From: Chlamydomonas sphaeroides
Lineage: Eukaryota > Chlorophyta > Chlorophyceae > Chlamydomonadales > Chlamydomonadaceae
Length of the DNA stretch: 51,408 nt
Assembly: GCA_001662425.1 (NCBI GenBank)
Contig: BDDC01000328.1
Span: 20,925 to 72,332 of the forward strand
Reading direction: 5' to 3'
Shown: positions 42,238-51,408 of the stretch, piece by piece
How the letters are laid out: each line of letters starts with the position of its first letter
Position numbering within the stretch: position 1 is the first letter of the stretch
The notes under the pieces: generated by a model
Databases searched by the model: none
The model's input: only the letters and a program-made list of their open reading frames with translations
Told to the model about the DNA's origin: nothing
Made by a program: the position numbers and the translations under genes

Positions 42238-43826
42238 CTAGTGCTCACTCTCCGTAAGCCCCGGGCAATTGGCCTCGAGATCCTGCGGGGGCGGGGAGGT
42301 GTGCATCGCATTAAGATCCAATGCAATTTGCACCGCACGCTGCCACGCCAACGCAGCCCCCGCAGCAACGGACGACTGGTCCCGCAGCCCCCGGGGAGCT
42401 CACGTTTGCGCTCTCAAACTGGCAGCCGCAGTAGTAGCAGTAGCGGTGCCGCTCACGCAGCAGCCGCAGCAGCACCTCGAGCTGCTGCGGCAGCGACGGG
42501 CCCGGGTCCGCGGCCGCCGCCGTCGCCCCGATGCCGCCGGGCCCCCTCGCCGGAGCGCTTGCACAGTTCGGTGCCGCCGCAGCCGCAGCAGTGACCGCGT
42601 CGCCGTCGCCAGAGCCGGTCAGGGGGCCCTGGGACGCCGCCCGCGGCTCGGGTTCACGATCCGGGTCGCCGCTGCCCCCGCAGCCGCTGCTGCCGCTGCC
42701 GGTCTGAGGCAGCTCTGTCGGCGCCGCTGGCTCCGGCTCGGCGGCGGGCTCCGGCGTCGGCGGCGTCTCGCTGAAGGAGCGCCCCCCGCCGTCGCCGCCG
42801 GGGCCGGGCCCCCGCCCCTGCACCGGCAGCGACAGGCCCCGCGCTAGGCCGCCGCGCCGCCCCTCCGCCTCCTCCTCCTCCAGCATAGCCACCACCGCCG
42901 GCATGGTCGGTAGCAGCGCCTGCAGTACAGGACTGCGCACGCAGCTCGCCACGTGCGCGACGGCCGCCGCCGACTGCGCCGGCTGCTCGGCGGCGGCGCC
43001 GACGGCCGTCATGCTGAGCGCGGCGCCTGCGCGCTCGGCGGCTTCCTCTAGCTGCTCGGCCGCTCGCCAGGCGCCGCGCAGGTGGCGGACGGCCTGTCGC
43101 GCGGTGAAGTCGCGGCGGTGGGCTGCTTGGAAGTCGCGCTGCGAGTCGGCCGCGAAGCGCGCGCGCTTGGCGCGGTCTTGCTGCTCCTGCAGCGCGACGG
43201 CCGGGCGAAAAGGTTAGGTTCGGTACAGAAGTTGCAATGCAGCCGGCTGGGAAGTGGGGCGCTCACCAGCTCCAGCCGTGCTTGCCGCTCGCGGCGCCGC
43301 TGCTCGTCGACGCCAAGCCCCCCGCGCCCCGGCTTGAGGTCGACAGGAAGCGGCTCCGCGCGCCCTTGGCCGCCAGGTCCTACGATTTGGGCCAAATGGG
43401 CCGAGGACAGCGCGGCGGGAGGGAAGGGGTCGGTGTGGGGTTGCTCGCGGGTCCGGTGTCGGGGGCGTCCGACACCGAGGAACGAGCGGTCGCCGCGCGC
43501 GTCCTGCAAACTTGCATCCGACATTGCGACCGCGCCTCGTAAGGGTGTCGCTGGTCAATCAGAACAATTTGCGGGGTTCCGGGCGCGCTGTCGTGCTTAC
43601 CCAGGCCCTTGCCATCCCGAAATCCCATTTTCCGTAGGAGCTCGTAGCCCTTCCCGGCCGCAATGGGCATTGCAAGTCCTTGATTACGGCGCTGTGCTGC
43701 AGAGATTGGCTGCTTGAGGGAAAGCTGGCTACGCTGCCGCCTATTCTGCGCTTCCGCCTCTGCCTCATATGTATCCAGCAGACGCTCCAATTCATCGGTC
43801 TCGCTGTCGCTCAGCGTCGCTGACAT
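42238..43826 (-). CDS. GPATCH11-like protein (G-patch plus DUF4187)
   Basis: Four exons, 43826-43601, 43379-43267, 43186-42404 and 42282-42238, encode 388 residues. The N-terminal acidic region (SDSETDELERLLDTYEAEAE) is followed by a G-patch split by intron 1: GYELLRKMGFRDGKGLG joined to PGGQGRAEPLPVDLKPGRGG and LGVDEQRR. The C-terminus is the DUF4187 cysteine motif LRERHRYCYYCGCQFE continuing in the last exon as DLEANCPGLTESEH and stop. G-patch followed by DUF4187 is the architecture of GPATCH11 (CCDC75). G-patch proteins typically bind RNA and stimulate DEAH helicases, so a nuclear RNA-processing role is likely. A long Ala/Pro/Gly-rich insert (most of exon 3) separates the two domains. The last exon contains gtgagc just before its stop, so a different C-terminus cannot be excluded. 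Confidence 0.88.
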
Positions 43827-45006
43827 CGTCGTCTGGTGAGTTTGGCGCGATTCTCGGAAGCGACATGCGGAAGCTGCTTCCACCTTTACGGCGGATTTTG
43901 TGCTCCTATCAATTGTCTTCTGTAAACGGGTGTACTCCACATGCGTGCCGCTGCATGTTGTCGATGGGTGAGATCCGACACATTGTGCTTGGTGTCCCGG
44001 AACAGTGAGGTTCCCGCCCTTCCCCCTGCCGGCCCCCCAAAACCCGTCACGCTCCAGCAGGACGCTGCACACGAGCGGTCGGGCATCCGAGGCCATCATA
44101 TCGCAGACAGGTGCGTGCTGGTACGTAGGCAGCGTTGGCGCCAGCGGCTCTCACAGGATTGACCTCGAGCCAGCTGCACCTCGTGACGGCATTGGACCAG
44201 ACCCAGAAGGCGAGGACGACGCGAGCGGGCTGAATTGGTGCTCATGTTGTACCCGTTGCCTCTAGAGACCAGCATCAGAGCTACTGTGGGTCGGGGCTGA
44301 TGTGGGTCAAGGGCCCATGTGCCTGGCTGGCGCCTGGGCCGCAGGCATGTGCCTGTGCTGATGTGCGTGAGCTTAACGGCCCCTAGGCTGCTGGAACTCG
44401 GCGGTTGTGATTGCAGGCCCACCCGACTTCCTGCGGCAGAGGATTTGAAAGCTGCGAGGCCCGCCGAGGCCCAAGCGTCAAGCTGGAGCCGTTATGGGGC
44501 TGCCGTACTCGCTCGGAAACTTGTCGCTCCTGCACAGCAGACCTGTAACGCGACCCTCTGTTGGCCTCGCTTTATTTAAAGCATAGATATGTACCTGTCA
44601 TTGCGCACAGAAGTCGCCGCAGTGGATTGCAGTCGTCGTGCCGTTATCGTCGTACAACAGGGTACAGCAGAGCGCTGGCAGGCTCCCCAGCGCCAACCAG
44701 AAAAAGGAATCCGCGAAAGGCAGCACGGTCACCAACAAACGCCAACACCACCCCGCAACCTGCCCTCCGCCCCTCCGGCAAGCACGCGCCATCTCGCCGC
44801 CCCCCACACCGGCCCTCTCTCCGGCCTGCGCCCCAACCACCAGCCCACCCCCACCTCGCCTCCCCCGCTCCCCCCCCCTGCAGCACGCCGCTGTCCCCCC
44901 ACCCCCACCCGTCCATCCCCGTTCTACCTTCGCCAGCCTTCGGCTTCGCGCCTGCTCAGCCCCTCCCCTTCCCCGTGCCCCCTTTCCCCTCCTCTCCCTC
45001 CGGCCC
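43827..45006. other. intergenic between two minus-strand genes
   Basis: This contains the 5' flank of the G-patch gene and the 3' UTR of the gene at 45007-48520. A pyrimidine/proline-coding C-rich tract fills 44740-45005. I see no coding exon and no clear poly(A) signal. Confidence 0.45.
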
Positions 45007-48000
45007 TCAGCCCAGCCAGTTCTGCGTCTTGGCGTCGCCCTGCGCGCCCACCTTGCCGCGCGTGCTGACCTTGGCGCGGCTCCAGTCCGCCCTCGCGCGC
45101 TCAAAAGAGGTGGTGTCGCGGTTTAGCTCTTTGGCGCTGGGGCCATTGGCGCGGCTCTGGCGGGCGGCACGCACGAAACGCACCATTTCGTCGATGGCCA
45201 GCTGCGCGGGGGTGGCGGGGAACGGGCGGTATAGTGTAGGGATGGTGAGCGTGCAAGCGCAAGCCCGTGAGGCAAAGTGAGACGGAAACGGCGAACAACC
45301 TCGTCGATGGCCAGTTGCACGGGTAGGGGCAGGGGTAGGGGACACAAGGAAGGGCAGCGGGGCAGCTGGCCAGCAGGTGTGCTGCCTTGCGAAGGGAGCG
45401 CCAGCGGACGGGGGCCGTTGGGGAGGGGAAGCGGTGCAGTGCGGGGTTGGGGGGAGCATGGGGGAGAACAGAAGGGGAGGGACAGCAGGGCGCGGGTGGC
45501 GCGTGGGGGCCAGGGCGCCCGGTCAAGCGCAGCATCCAGCGCAGCGTGAGTCCGCCGCATGGGAGAGCGGGTCGGGCAGGGCCAGCAGCGGGCAGAGGGC
45601 TGAAGTGGCGGGTTTGAGGTGCTGCATCCGGCAGGCGTGTCAGCCACACGGAGCCCGGCTCCCAACCCCAGTTGCCTGCCGGTCCGCCCACACCTTCTGC
45701 CGCTGCCGCCCTGGCCTCCTCTTCTGCTGAGCGCCGCGCCCCAGTGCACGCCACGCCGCTGCCCCTTGACTGCTATCCACCCCCACCTCTGGCCGGCCCC
45801 AGCCCAGGGCCCCGCCAGCTGCTCCTGCTTCTCCTGCTCCTGCTTCCCCAGGCTAACCCCACCTGCTGATCCCCCGTGAACCGCTCGCGGTGCTTGTTGT
45901 AGTGCTCCACCAGCAGCTCGACGCTGGTGCGAGCCCACGTCGTCTTGTGCAGCGCCCGCGAGGTGATAAGGCACTCCAGCAGCGCGCCCCGCCGCATCAC
46001 GCGGCACTGCGCCGGGGTCCACACGCCGCCCGCTGCACCGCCCGAGCCCGAGTCCGAGCCGCCGGCGGCAGCAGCCCGGCTGGGGCCTGAGGTCGAGGGC
46101 GCGCCGGGCGGCGGCGGCGGTGGCGGCGGGGGTGGCGGCTCCCCGGAGGCGTCGGCGTCCGTCCCCGGCTTTGTGCGGGGAGCCGCGCCGCTGCCGCTTG
46201 CGCCGGCGGCGCCGCGGGCTGCGGCCTCCTCGTCGGCGTCGCCCTCGTCGTCGCTGCTGCCCGCCTGGGCCAGCGCCAGCTCCGCGGCCGCCTCCTCGTC
46301 CTCCTCGGTGGCTGGCGGCAGCGCCTCCACCAGCTCCTTGATGCGCGCTAGCACCTGGGCCGGGGGAGAGGGGGAGGAGGGGCGCAGTGCAGCGTGGGCT
46401 GGGCTCACACGCTCAACCTTTCTACCGGCAGCGAGCAAGGCGTGGCGAGGCCAGCAGCCTCGGTTGGTAGGTGGCGCCAGCAGAAAGGCGCACGGGCTGC
46501 CGCTGGGCGGCGGCCATCGGCGGATGCAGGTCGCGCATCAACCCCGCCATGCCCACCGCACCGCTCAAACCCACCATGCTGTGACGCACCCTGCTGTGGC
46601 CTGGCTGGCCGGGTGGCCTGACGCCAAAGCCCTTGTGCCACTCTCCCCGCGCCGAACACACATAGCACGTTTGCCTCGTGGGCCGCAAACCCGCGCACGA
46701 CAACCCATCAAACTGGGCGCGCCGCAGACGTGCCCCCCGCCGTAGGCAACCCCGCGCTGCAGACAGCTCCTCTGCCGCTGCAGACAACTCCTCTGCCGCT
46801 ACAGACAACTCCTCTGCCGCCGCAGATACCCCCCCGCCCCCGCGCCGCACCTTGTTAAACACGAACGAGTCATCGGTGTGCATCTCGTTCTGCGTGAAGC
46901 CCACCAGGCGGTACACCTCGATCTGCGCCCGCTGGGGCGCGCTGAACAGCTCGGCGCCGGCCTCGGCCTCGGCCGCCGCCGCTTTGTCCAGGCTGTGGAT
47001 GAGCCGCATGAAGTCGCGGCGCAGACCCGGCTCCGAGGCGTTGTCGAAGTCGGCAAAGGCTGCCTGGGAGGTGCGATGGGAGGAGAGCATGGGAGGCGAG
47101 GGAGGGACAGCATAAGAGTCCCGTTGCAGGCCCGCCCCGGCCTGAGCGGGCGAGGTTCGGGGCAGGCCGTGGGAGGGGGTGGAGAGCAGGGCTGGTGGTG
47201 GGTGCGCCAGTCGGCCAGTGGGCTTGAGGACGGGGCGCTGGGCTGGGCGCAGAGCGCCTGACGTCGATGGCGTCTATCGGCTACGCCTGGTCCTGGGGGC
47301 TAACTGGGCACCTGTCAAGCTGGCTGCTGCCCATCAGGCCGAGAAATCCCCGCCTGAGCACCGCTGTGACAACGCGGCCTAACACTCCGCCCCTGGGCGC
47401 TGGCTGGTTATTAGCAAAGTTTGATACAAGGGTCACCACCCTGGCCCTGAGCCCCGAGCCAGCAGATTGCCCGACACCCATCCCAGCTCCTGCTGCAGCC
47501 GCAGGCCCGCGGCCCGCGACCAGAGGTCCGCAGCGCACCTTGACAACGCCAAACAGCTGGTCGCGGTGCTGCCGCCCCGCCGCGCCCGAGTCGAGCAGCT
47601 GCCGCAACAGGCCGGCGGCCTTGATGAACTTGTCGGGGTTGCCGATGTGGGAGGCGATGCGGGTCAACGCCGCCGACACCTGCGGATGGTGGGAAGGGAG
47701 TGAGGCGGGCGGTTGGCGGAGCGCCGCGGCTTGCCAGACCGGCAGGTCAGCGGCACGGTAGCTACAAGCAGCAGGCGTCATGTGGCTATGTGCTAGCTAT
47801 GTGATTCGCCTTGTAGGGCCGCGGCAGCAGCCCTCAGGGCGGTCGTACTGGCGCCAGCGGGCAGCGGCGGCGTCGAGGGTGCTGCCCTCGCGGGATTGCC
47901 GAATGGGTGGATACCGTCAGTGGCCGCGGGGCCGTGGGCGTGGCGCTGCGTCGGCCGCCGCTGTCGGCGCGCCGGACCAGGGCGCGAATCTAGGCGCCAT

Positions 48001-48520
48001 GCGGCTCTTTTTGCAGTTGCGGGGAGCTGGTGACCTTGACGCGGACCCAACTGGGGAACGTGCGTGCCGCAGGGGCCGAGGACACGCCACTGCGCTGCCG
48101 CCGGCAGGCGCCAGAGCTCCCAGGGCACGCGTGGCTGCCAATGCCCAAGCATAACCCCTGCACCCTAGGCCAAGCGGCTTCCCGGCACTGCCTAGAAGCC
48201 TGCTGCAGGCTTGCCCCGCTGGCCACCATGGCCATGTGCCCATCCATCAGCGCACAACCGCTGGAGCGCACCTGTTGCTGTGACAAGCCGCCACCTGCAC
48301 CCCCACTGCCGCCAGCGTCGCCATCCGTGCGTCTCCGCTTGGCATCGGGGCCTTCGCTCCCCGACCGCTGCTGCTCCTGCTGCTCCTCTTCTTGCTTCGT
48401 TTGGTAAAGAGCTACAACGTCGGGTTCGCGCACGGGTGCTGGCTTGTACTCGCGCGCAAGGTCAGGCCCGTCTTTTTTGTCCTCCTTCTTGGGTGCTGGC
48501 AGGTCGCCGAAGAGCGACAT
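45007..48520 (-). CDS. unrecognised conserved-looking nuclear protein
   Basis: Firm exons are 48520-48272, 47679-47539, 47063-46851, 46354-45863 and 45201-45007, together 430 codons, all phase 0. At least one exon between 48271 and 47680 is probably missing from this model. The N-terminus begins MSLFGDLPAPKKEDKKDG, then a Glu/Gln-rich stretch and a nuclear-type basic cluster (DAKRRRTD). Middle exons encode helical segments (ALTRIASHIGNPDKFIKAAG, FADFDNASEPGLRRDFMRLI, IEVYRLVGFTQNEMHTDDSF). The next has an acidic Ala-rich linker with a poly-Pro run, then RALHKTTWARTSVELLVEHY. The last exon ends RGKVGAQGDAKTQNWLG. The mix of a short acidic-basic head, a helical core and a sharply conserved-looking tail suggests a component of a nuclear complex, but I cannot name the family. 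It is divergent from the GT61 gene. Confidence 0.72.
46760..46822 (+). repeat. 21-base tandem repeat in an intron
   Basis: Three copies of a 21-base unit, consensus cagacaactcctctgccgct plus one base, lie just before an exon boundary in the unrecognised minus-strand gene. As 21 is a multiple of three the array stays open in one frame. Confidence 0.85.
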
Positions 48521-48660
48521 TCTGCTGTCTTATATACAATGTAATGCGTACAAGCAAAATAAGCGTGTGGCCCTTTCTTCTTCGATCCACGACTTGACAC
48601 GGAAGGACAACAACGGACAGCCGAAGCCCTGCCGACCGCCAAGCTTCTAACAAACTAGCA
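48521..48660. promoter_or_regulatory. compact bidirectional promoter region
   Basis: Only 140 bases separate the ATG at 48520 (minus) from the ATG at 48661 (plus). It is markedly more AT-rich than its surroundings and contains ttatatac at about 48529-48537, a TATA-like element for the minus strand lying only about ten bases from that gene's ATG. Confidence 0.55.
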
Positions 48661-51389
48661 ATGACACAACACGGCTACTGTAAACGTGGATACATCGCCC
48701 GGCGCTCGGCGCTCGGCATATTGTGGGCATTGGCAGCTGCAGCATCGGCAGCTGCAGCACTGGCAGCCGGCAACGCCCGCGGGTACGCTCGCCCCTGTTG
48801 CGCCGCGGGCTTCCACAACGGCGTTGCACGGATTGCGGACGCACCAACAGTTGTCAGCCGTGCCGCCCCTAACTTCCCATCCCCCACGCCTCCTGCGTCC
48901 AGGCCCGGCTGCAAGCCGCCGCAGCTGGATGAGGCGCACCTGGGAGACGCGGGCTGCAAGCGCCACGGCTTTGTGTGCGTCGACCAGGGCACGCTGGTGC
49001 GACACGCGCTCTCTCGCGAGCACCCGTGGCGCTAGCTCCTTGCACCGGGACTCCCCAGCCACAGCAGCAGCACGACACACGCCAGGCGCGTCTCACCCCC
49101 CAGCCCCCCGCACACACACGCGCCCCTCCCCCGCCGGCAGGTCTTCTTCCACCCGGCCTACCAGCCCGAGAACCCCTGGCGGCTGCCGCTGCCGCTGATG
49201 GAGCTGAGCGACCATTTCAGCTGGCCCGTGCACCAGGTGTGGCTGAGAGCGCATGTGCGCCAAACAAAGAGAAAGTGTGCGAAGGTAGCGATGCTATGCT
49301 GGCGTCTTCGCACGTGGCGTTGGTGCGCAAGTCCTGGACGCGCCAAACGGCAAGCCGGTGTTGCCTTGTTCTTCTGAGCGGCACTGACTTCTCTCTCCTA
49401 TCACAGCAAGCGCCTGGGACGGGCACAGGAGGCGCGTGTGTGCTTGGGGGCGCAGCGCTGCGCCGTGCCGCTCACCTGCCCATGCGACGGCCCCAGCCTC
49501 GCTGCACACGTACACAGCAACCCTGCCGCCCCTCCCCTGTCAGGACACCAACCTGGACGTCTTCAAGCAGAGCTCCCGCCTGTCGGGCCAGGCCGCGGCG
49601 GTGCCGGTGCGGCCTGCCAGCGCCGCAGAGCCGTCGCCCGACCTGCAGGTGCGGCCTGTGGGGGTGGGGCGGCTGGTGCTGGCGGCGGGTTGGGCGGGCC
49701 GTAAAGCAGCCAGGGCCGCCTGTGCGATCGGTGACCCAGGCAGCCGAGGGCACGGCACAGGGCACGGCACGGGGCTACGACAGGGCCACTACGAGCCACT
49801 ACGAGCTGCGCAGCCCTGTCACAGCAGCCACGCTCAGCGCATCCCCTCGGCGCGCGCCGTGCGCCGTGCGCTGTGCGGGCGCCTGCCGCAGCGCCCACCC
49901 ATGGACGCTCTGTGTGCCTGCCGTCCGCGGGCCCCTGCGCCTGCCTGTCCTGCCGCCTACGCCCATTCGCCCTTGCCACGACCCTCAGGACCCCGCGTTC
50001 AGCGAGTGCGAGCTGCCGGTGCTGCTGGCGCCCAACTGTGGGTGCCGCCCGGCGCCGCCGCTGGGGCACCCTCTCCTACCCCGCAGTGCATCCCTCGAGT
50101 GTCGCCACGGGGCGCCCCACTAGCGCAGCGTGCAAGCGCGTCCGTAGCTCCGCACCTGTGCGCGCCGCTCGGCACCATGCTCTCGTACACGGTGCGGTGA
50201 CGTGAGTGTGCCGTACTACCCTGTGCCGTACTGCCGTGCAGGGATGTACAACATGGCCGAGTTCACGGCGCACACGGTGGCGCCCATCATGGCGATGCGC
50301 CAGGGCGGCCTGTTCGGTGCGAGGCCGTTGGCCGGCGCGTCACGGGGCCGCACGCCGCGCCCCACTCCTGGCACCACCCCTGCATCAAGCCCCGCCAGCA
50401 GCTCAGATGGGCCACAGATGGGCGCACGCGGGCCGCTCGCTGACAGACATGCCTCCTCGACCGGCCCCGGCCCTCTCGCCCCGGCCCTCAGACGGCAACG
50501 TGACCCTGGTCCTCATCACACCCTACGGCCTCTCGCTGCGCGCCTTCCACGCCGCGCTGCTGGCGCCCCACAGCGCCAAACCCCCGACCACCCTCGCGGA
50601 GCTGGGCCAGCGGCCGCAACAACCGGCCGCCGGAGCTGCCGGCGCTGATCCCTCCGCCGCGCCCTCCGGTGGGCGCTGCTTCAAGGACCTCCTGTTTTGC
50701 AGGCCGCGGTCAGCTGAGAGGTTCATCGTTCCAGCCGGCCAGGCGGCGGTGGAGCGCATGCTGCGCAGCCCCGCCGCCGCCGCCGCCTCTCCCGCCGCAG
50801 CTGCCGCGACAGGCGCGGGCCCGGATGGGTCAACCGCCGGCCCCGCGCTTACGCAGCGCCTACTGCCGTACAACCCGTTAAACTTCACCGACGGCGCCGC
50901 CGCGGACCTGGAGCGCTTCGCCGCCGAGCGCCTGCCGCCTGCCGCCGCCGCCAGCGACGCCGCGACGCCGCGGCCCGCGCTCGCTGGGGAGCCGGCTCCG
51001 GCTGCCGCAGCGGCTGCTACTGCGCCTCCCTCCTGGTCCAACGCCACGCTGCGGGTGCTCATTGAGTCCCGCTCGGGTGAGGCCGCGGCGCGGCCGCCCT
51101 GCCCTTCCTTTTCCCGTAGCCCAGCCACGCAGAGCGGCGTTCGCGCCACAGCACTCCCCAGTGCGGCGCAGGTCCTGGCCGTTCCCCGCCTCCCACGCCG
51201 CCGCCGCCGACGGCCGTGCCCTGCCAGCCGCCAGCCTTGCCAGCTGCCGTACGGCAGCATGCGGGCTGCTGCAGTACCGCATGCATGACCTGCGGGGATG
51301 GCCGTGTGTTCTTGTGTGCCCCGTCAGGTCCCGTGCGCAACATCCTCACCCTGGCCCAGCTGCTGGAGGCGTGCGAGCGGCTGCGGCAG
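48661..51389 (+). CDS. GT61-family glycosyltransferase, type II membrane protein (3' end outside window)
   Basis: Nine exons are visible: 48661-48782, 48903-48996, 49141-49236, 49544-49648, 49989-50037, 50242-50316, 50492-51076 and 51328-51389 (eight in this model, continuing beyond the edge after a donor at 51390). The N-terminus MTQHGYCKRGYIARRSALGI leads into a hydrophobic Ala/Leu-rich signal anchor, as expected for a Golgi type II enzyme. Downstream features are VFFHPAYQPENPWRLPLPLM, NWMYNMAEFTAHTVAPIMA, NVTLVLITPYGLSLRAFHAA, RCFKDLLFCRP, and LRVLIESRSG joined to PVRNILTLAQLLEACERLRQ. The last two match GT61 (EOGT/plant xylosyl- and arabinosyltransferase) motifs: a conserved Cys-Phe before the core and S-R-x-G-x-x-R-x-I-L-N/T. 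Acceptor sugar cannot be told. Exon 1 may instead run on without the 48783-48902 intron, which is also open. Confidence 0.8.
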
Positions 51390-51408
51390 GTGGGCGGGTG
51401 GGTGGGTG

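Noticed and set aside
1..51408. tRNA, rRNA, CRISPR, prokaryotic operons
   Set aside because: No cloverleaf, ribosomal core sequence or spaced palindromic repeat array was seen; the gene structure is eukaryotic throughout.

Overview
The window is a piece of a GC-rich, intron-dense green-algal nuclear genome, most likely Chlorophyceae of the Chlamydomonadales (volvocine) type. Four things point that way. Genes are broken into many short exons by introns of about 60-700 bases with gtgag/gtgcg/gtggg donors and pyrimidine-CAG acceptors. Plausible poly(A) signals read TGTAA rather than AATAAA. Proteins carry Ala/Gly/Pro/Gln-rich linkers. Several products are plastid-directed (LPA2, an ABC1 kinase, an FtsZ-like protein, acetylornithine deacetylase). 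A species cannot be named from the sequence. All gene models were spliced by hand; every internal exon quoted keeps reading frame across its junctions.

Layout: (1) 1-457 minus, N-terminus of an NHL-repeat protein running off the left edge. (2) 905-3665 minus, seven-exon DUF2064/TIGR04282-type glycosyltransferase. (3) 4022-5507 plus, LPA2-like photosystem II assembly factor, divergent from (2) across 356 bases. (4) 7119-about 12777 minus, ABC1-type atypical kinase, 16 visible exons. (5) 12902-13639 minus, small four-exon gene of unknown function. (6) 14122-19917 plus, 16-exon FtsZ/tubulin-fold protein with a degenerate GTP-binding signature and a long low-complexity C-terminal half. (7) 20353-25692 plus, 18-exon acetylornithine deacetylase of the plant type. 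(8) 26647-28422 plus, single-exon NHL-repeat protein, paralogue of (1). (9) 30943-37238 minus, TMEM184/LAZ1 (DUF300) membrane protein with a 352-base assembly gap in its tail exon. (10) 38932-40682 plus, small ankyrin protein. (11) 42238-43826 minus, GPATCH11-like G-patch/DUF4187 protein. (12) 45007-48520 minus, conserved-looking nuclear protein I cannot name. (13) 48661-right edge plus, type II membrane GT61 glycosyltransferase, divergent from (12) across 140 bases.

This is ordinary mosaic eukaryotic gene order: neighbours do not form one pathway. A loose plastid theme links (3), (4), (6) and (7): PSII assembly, prenyl-lipid/plastoglobule-type kinase, possible division-ring regulator and arginine synthesis. 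No tRNA, rRNA, CRISPR or intact autonomous transposon was seen.

The observations most worth follow-up are the divergent FtsZ-like protein, a 187-base two-part dispersed repeat found inside introns of two unrelated genes (one copy bordered by a 23-base duplication of the intron's own 3' end), and three further introns that carry a short echo of their adjacent splice boundary.
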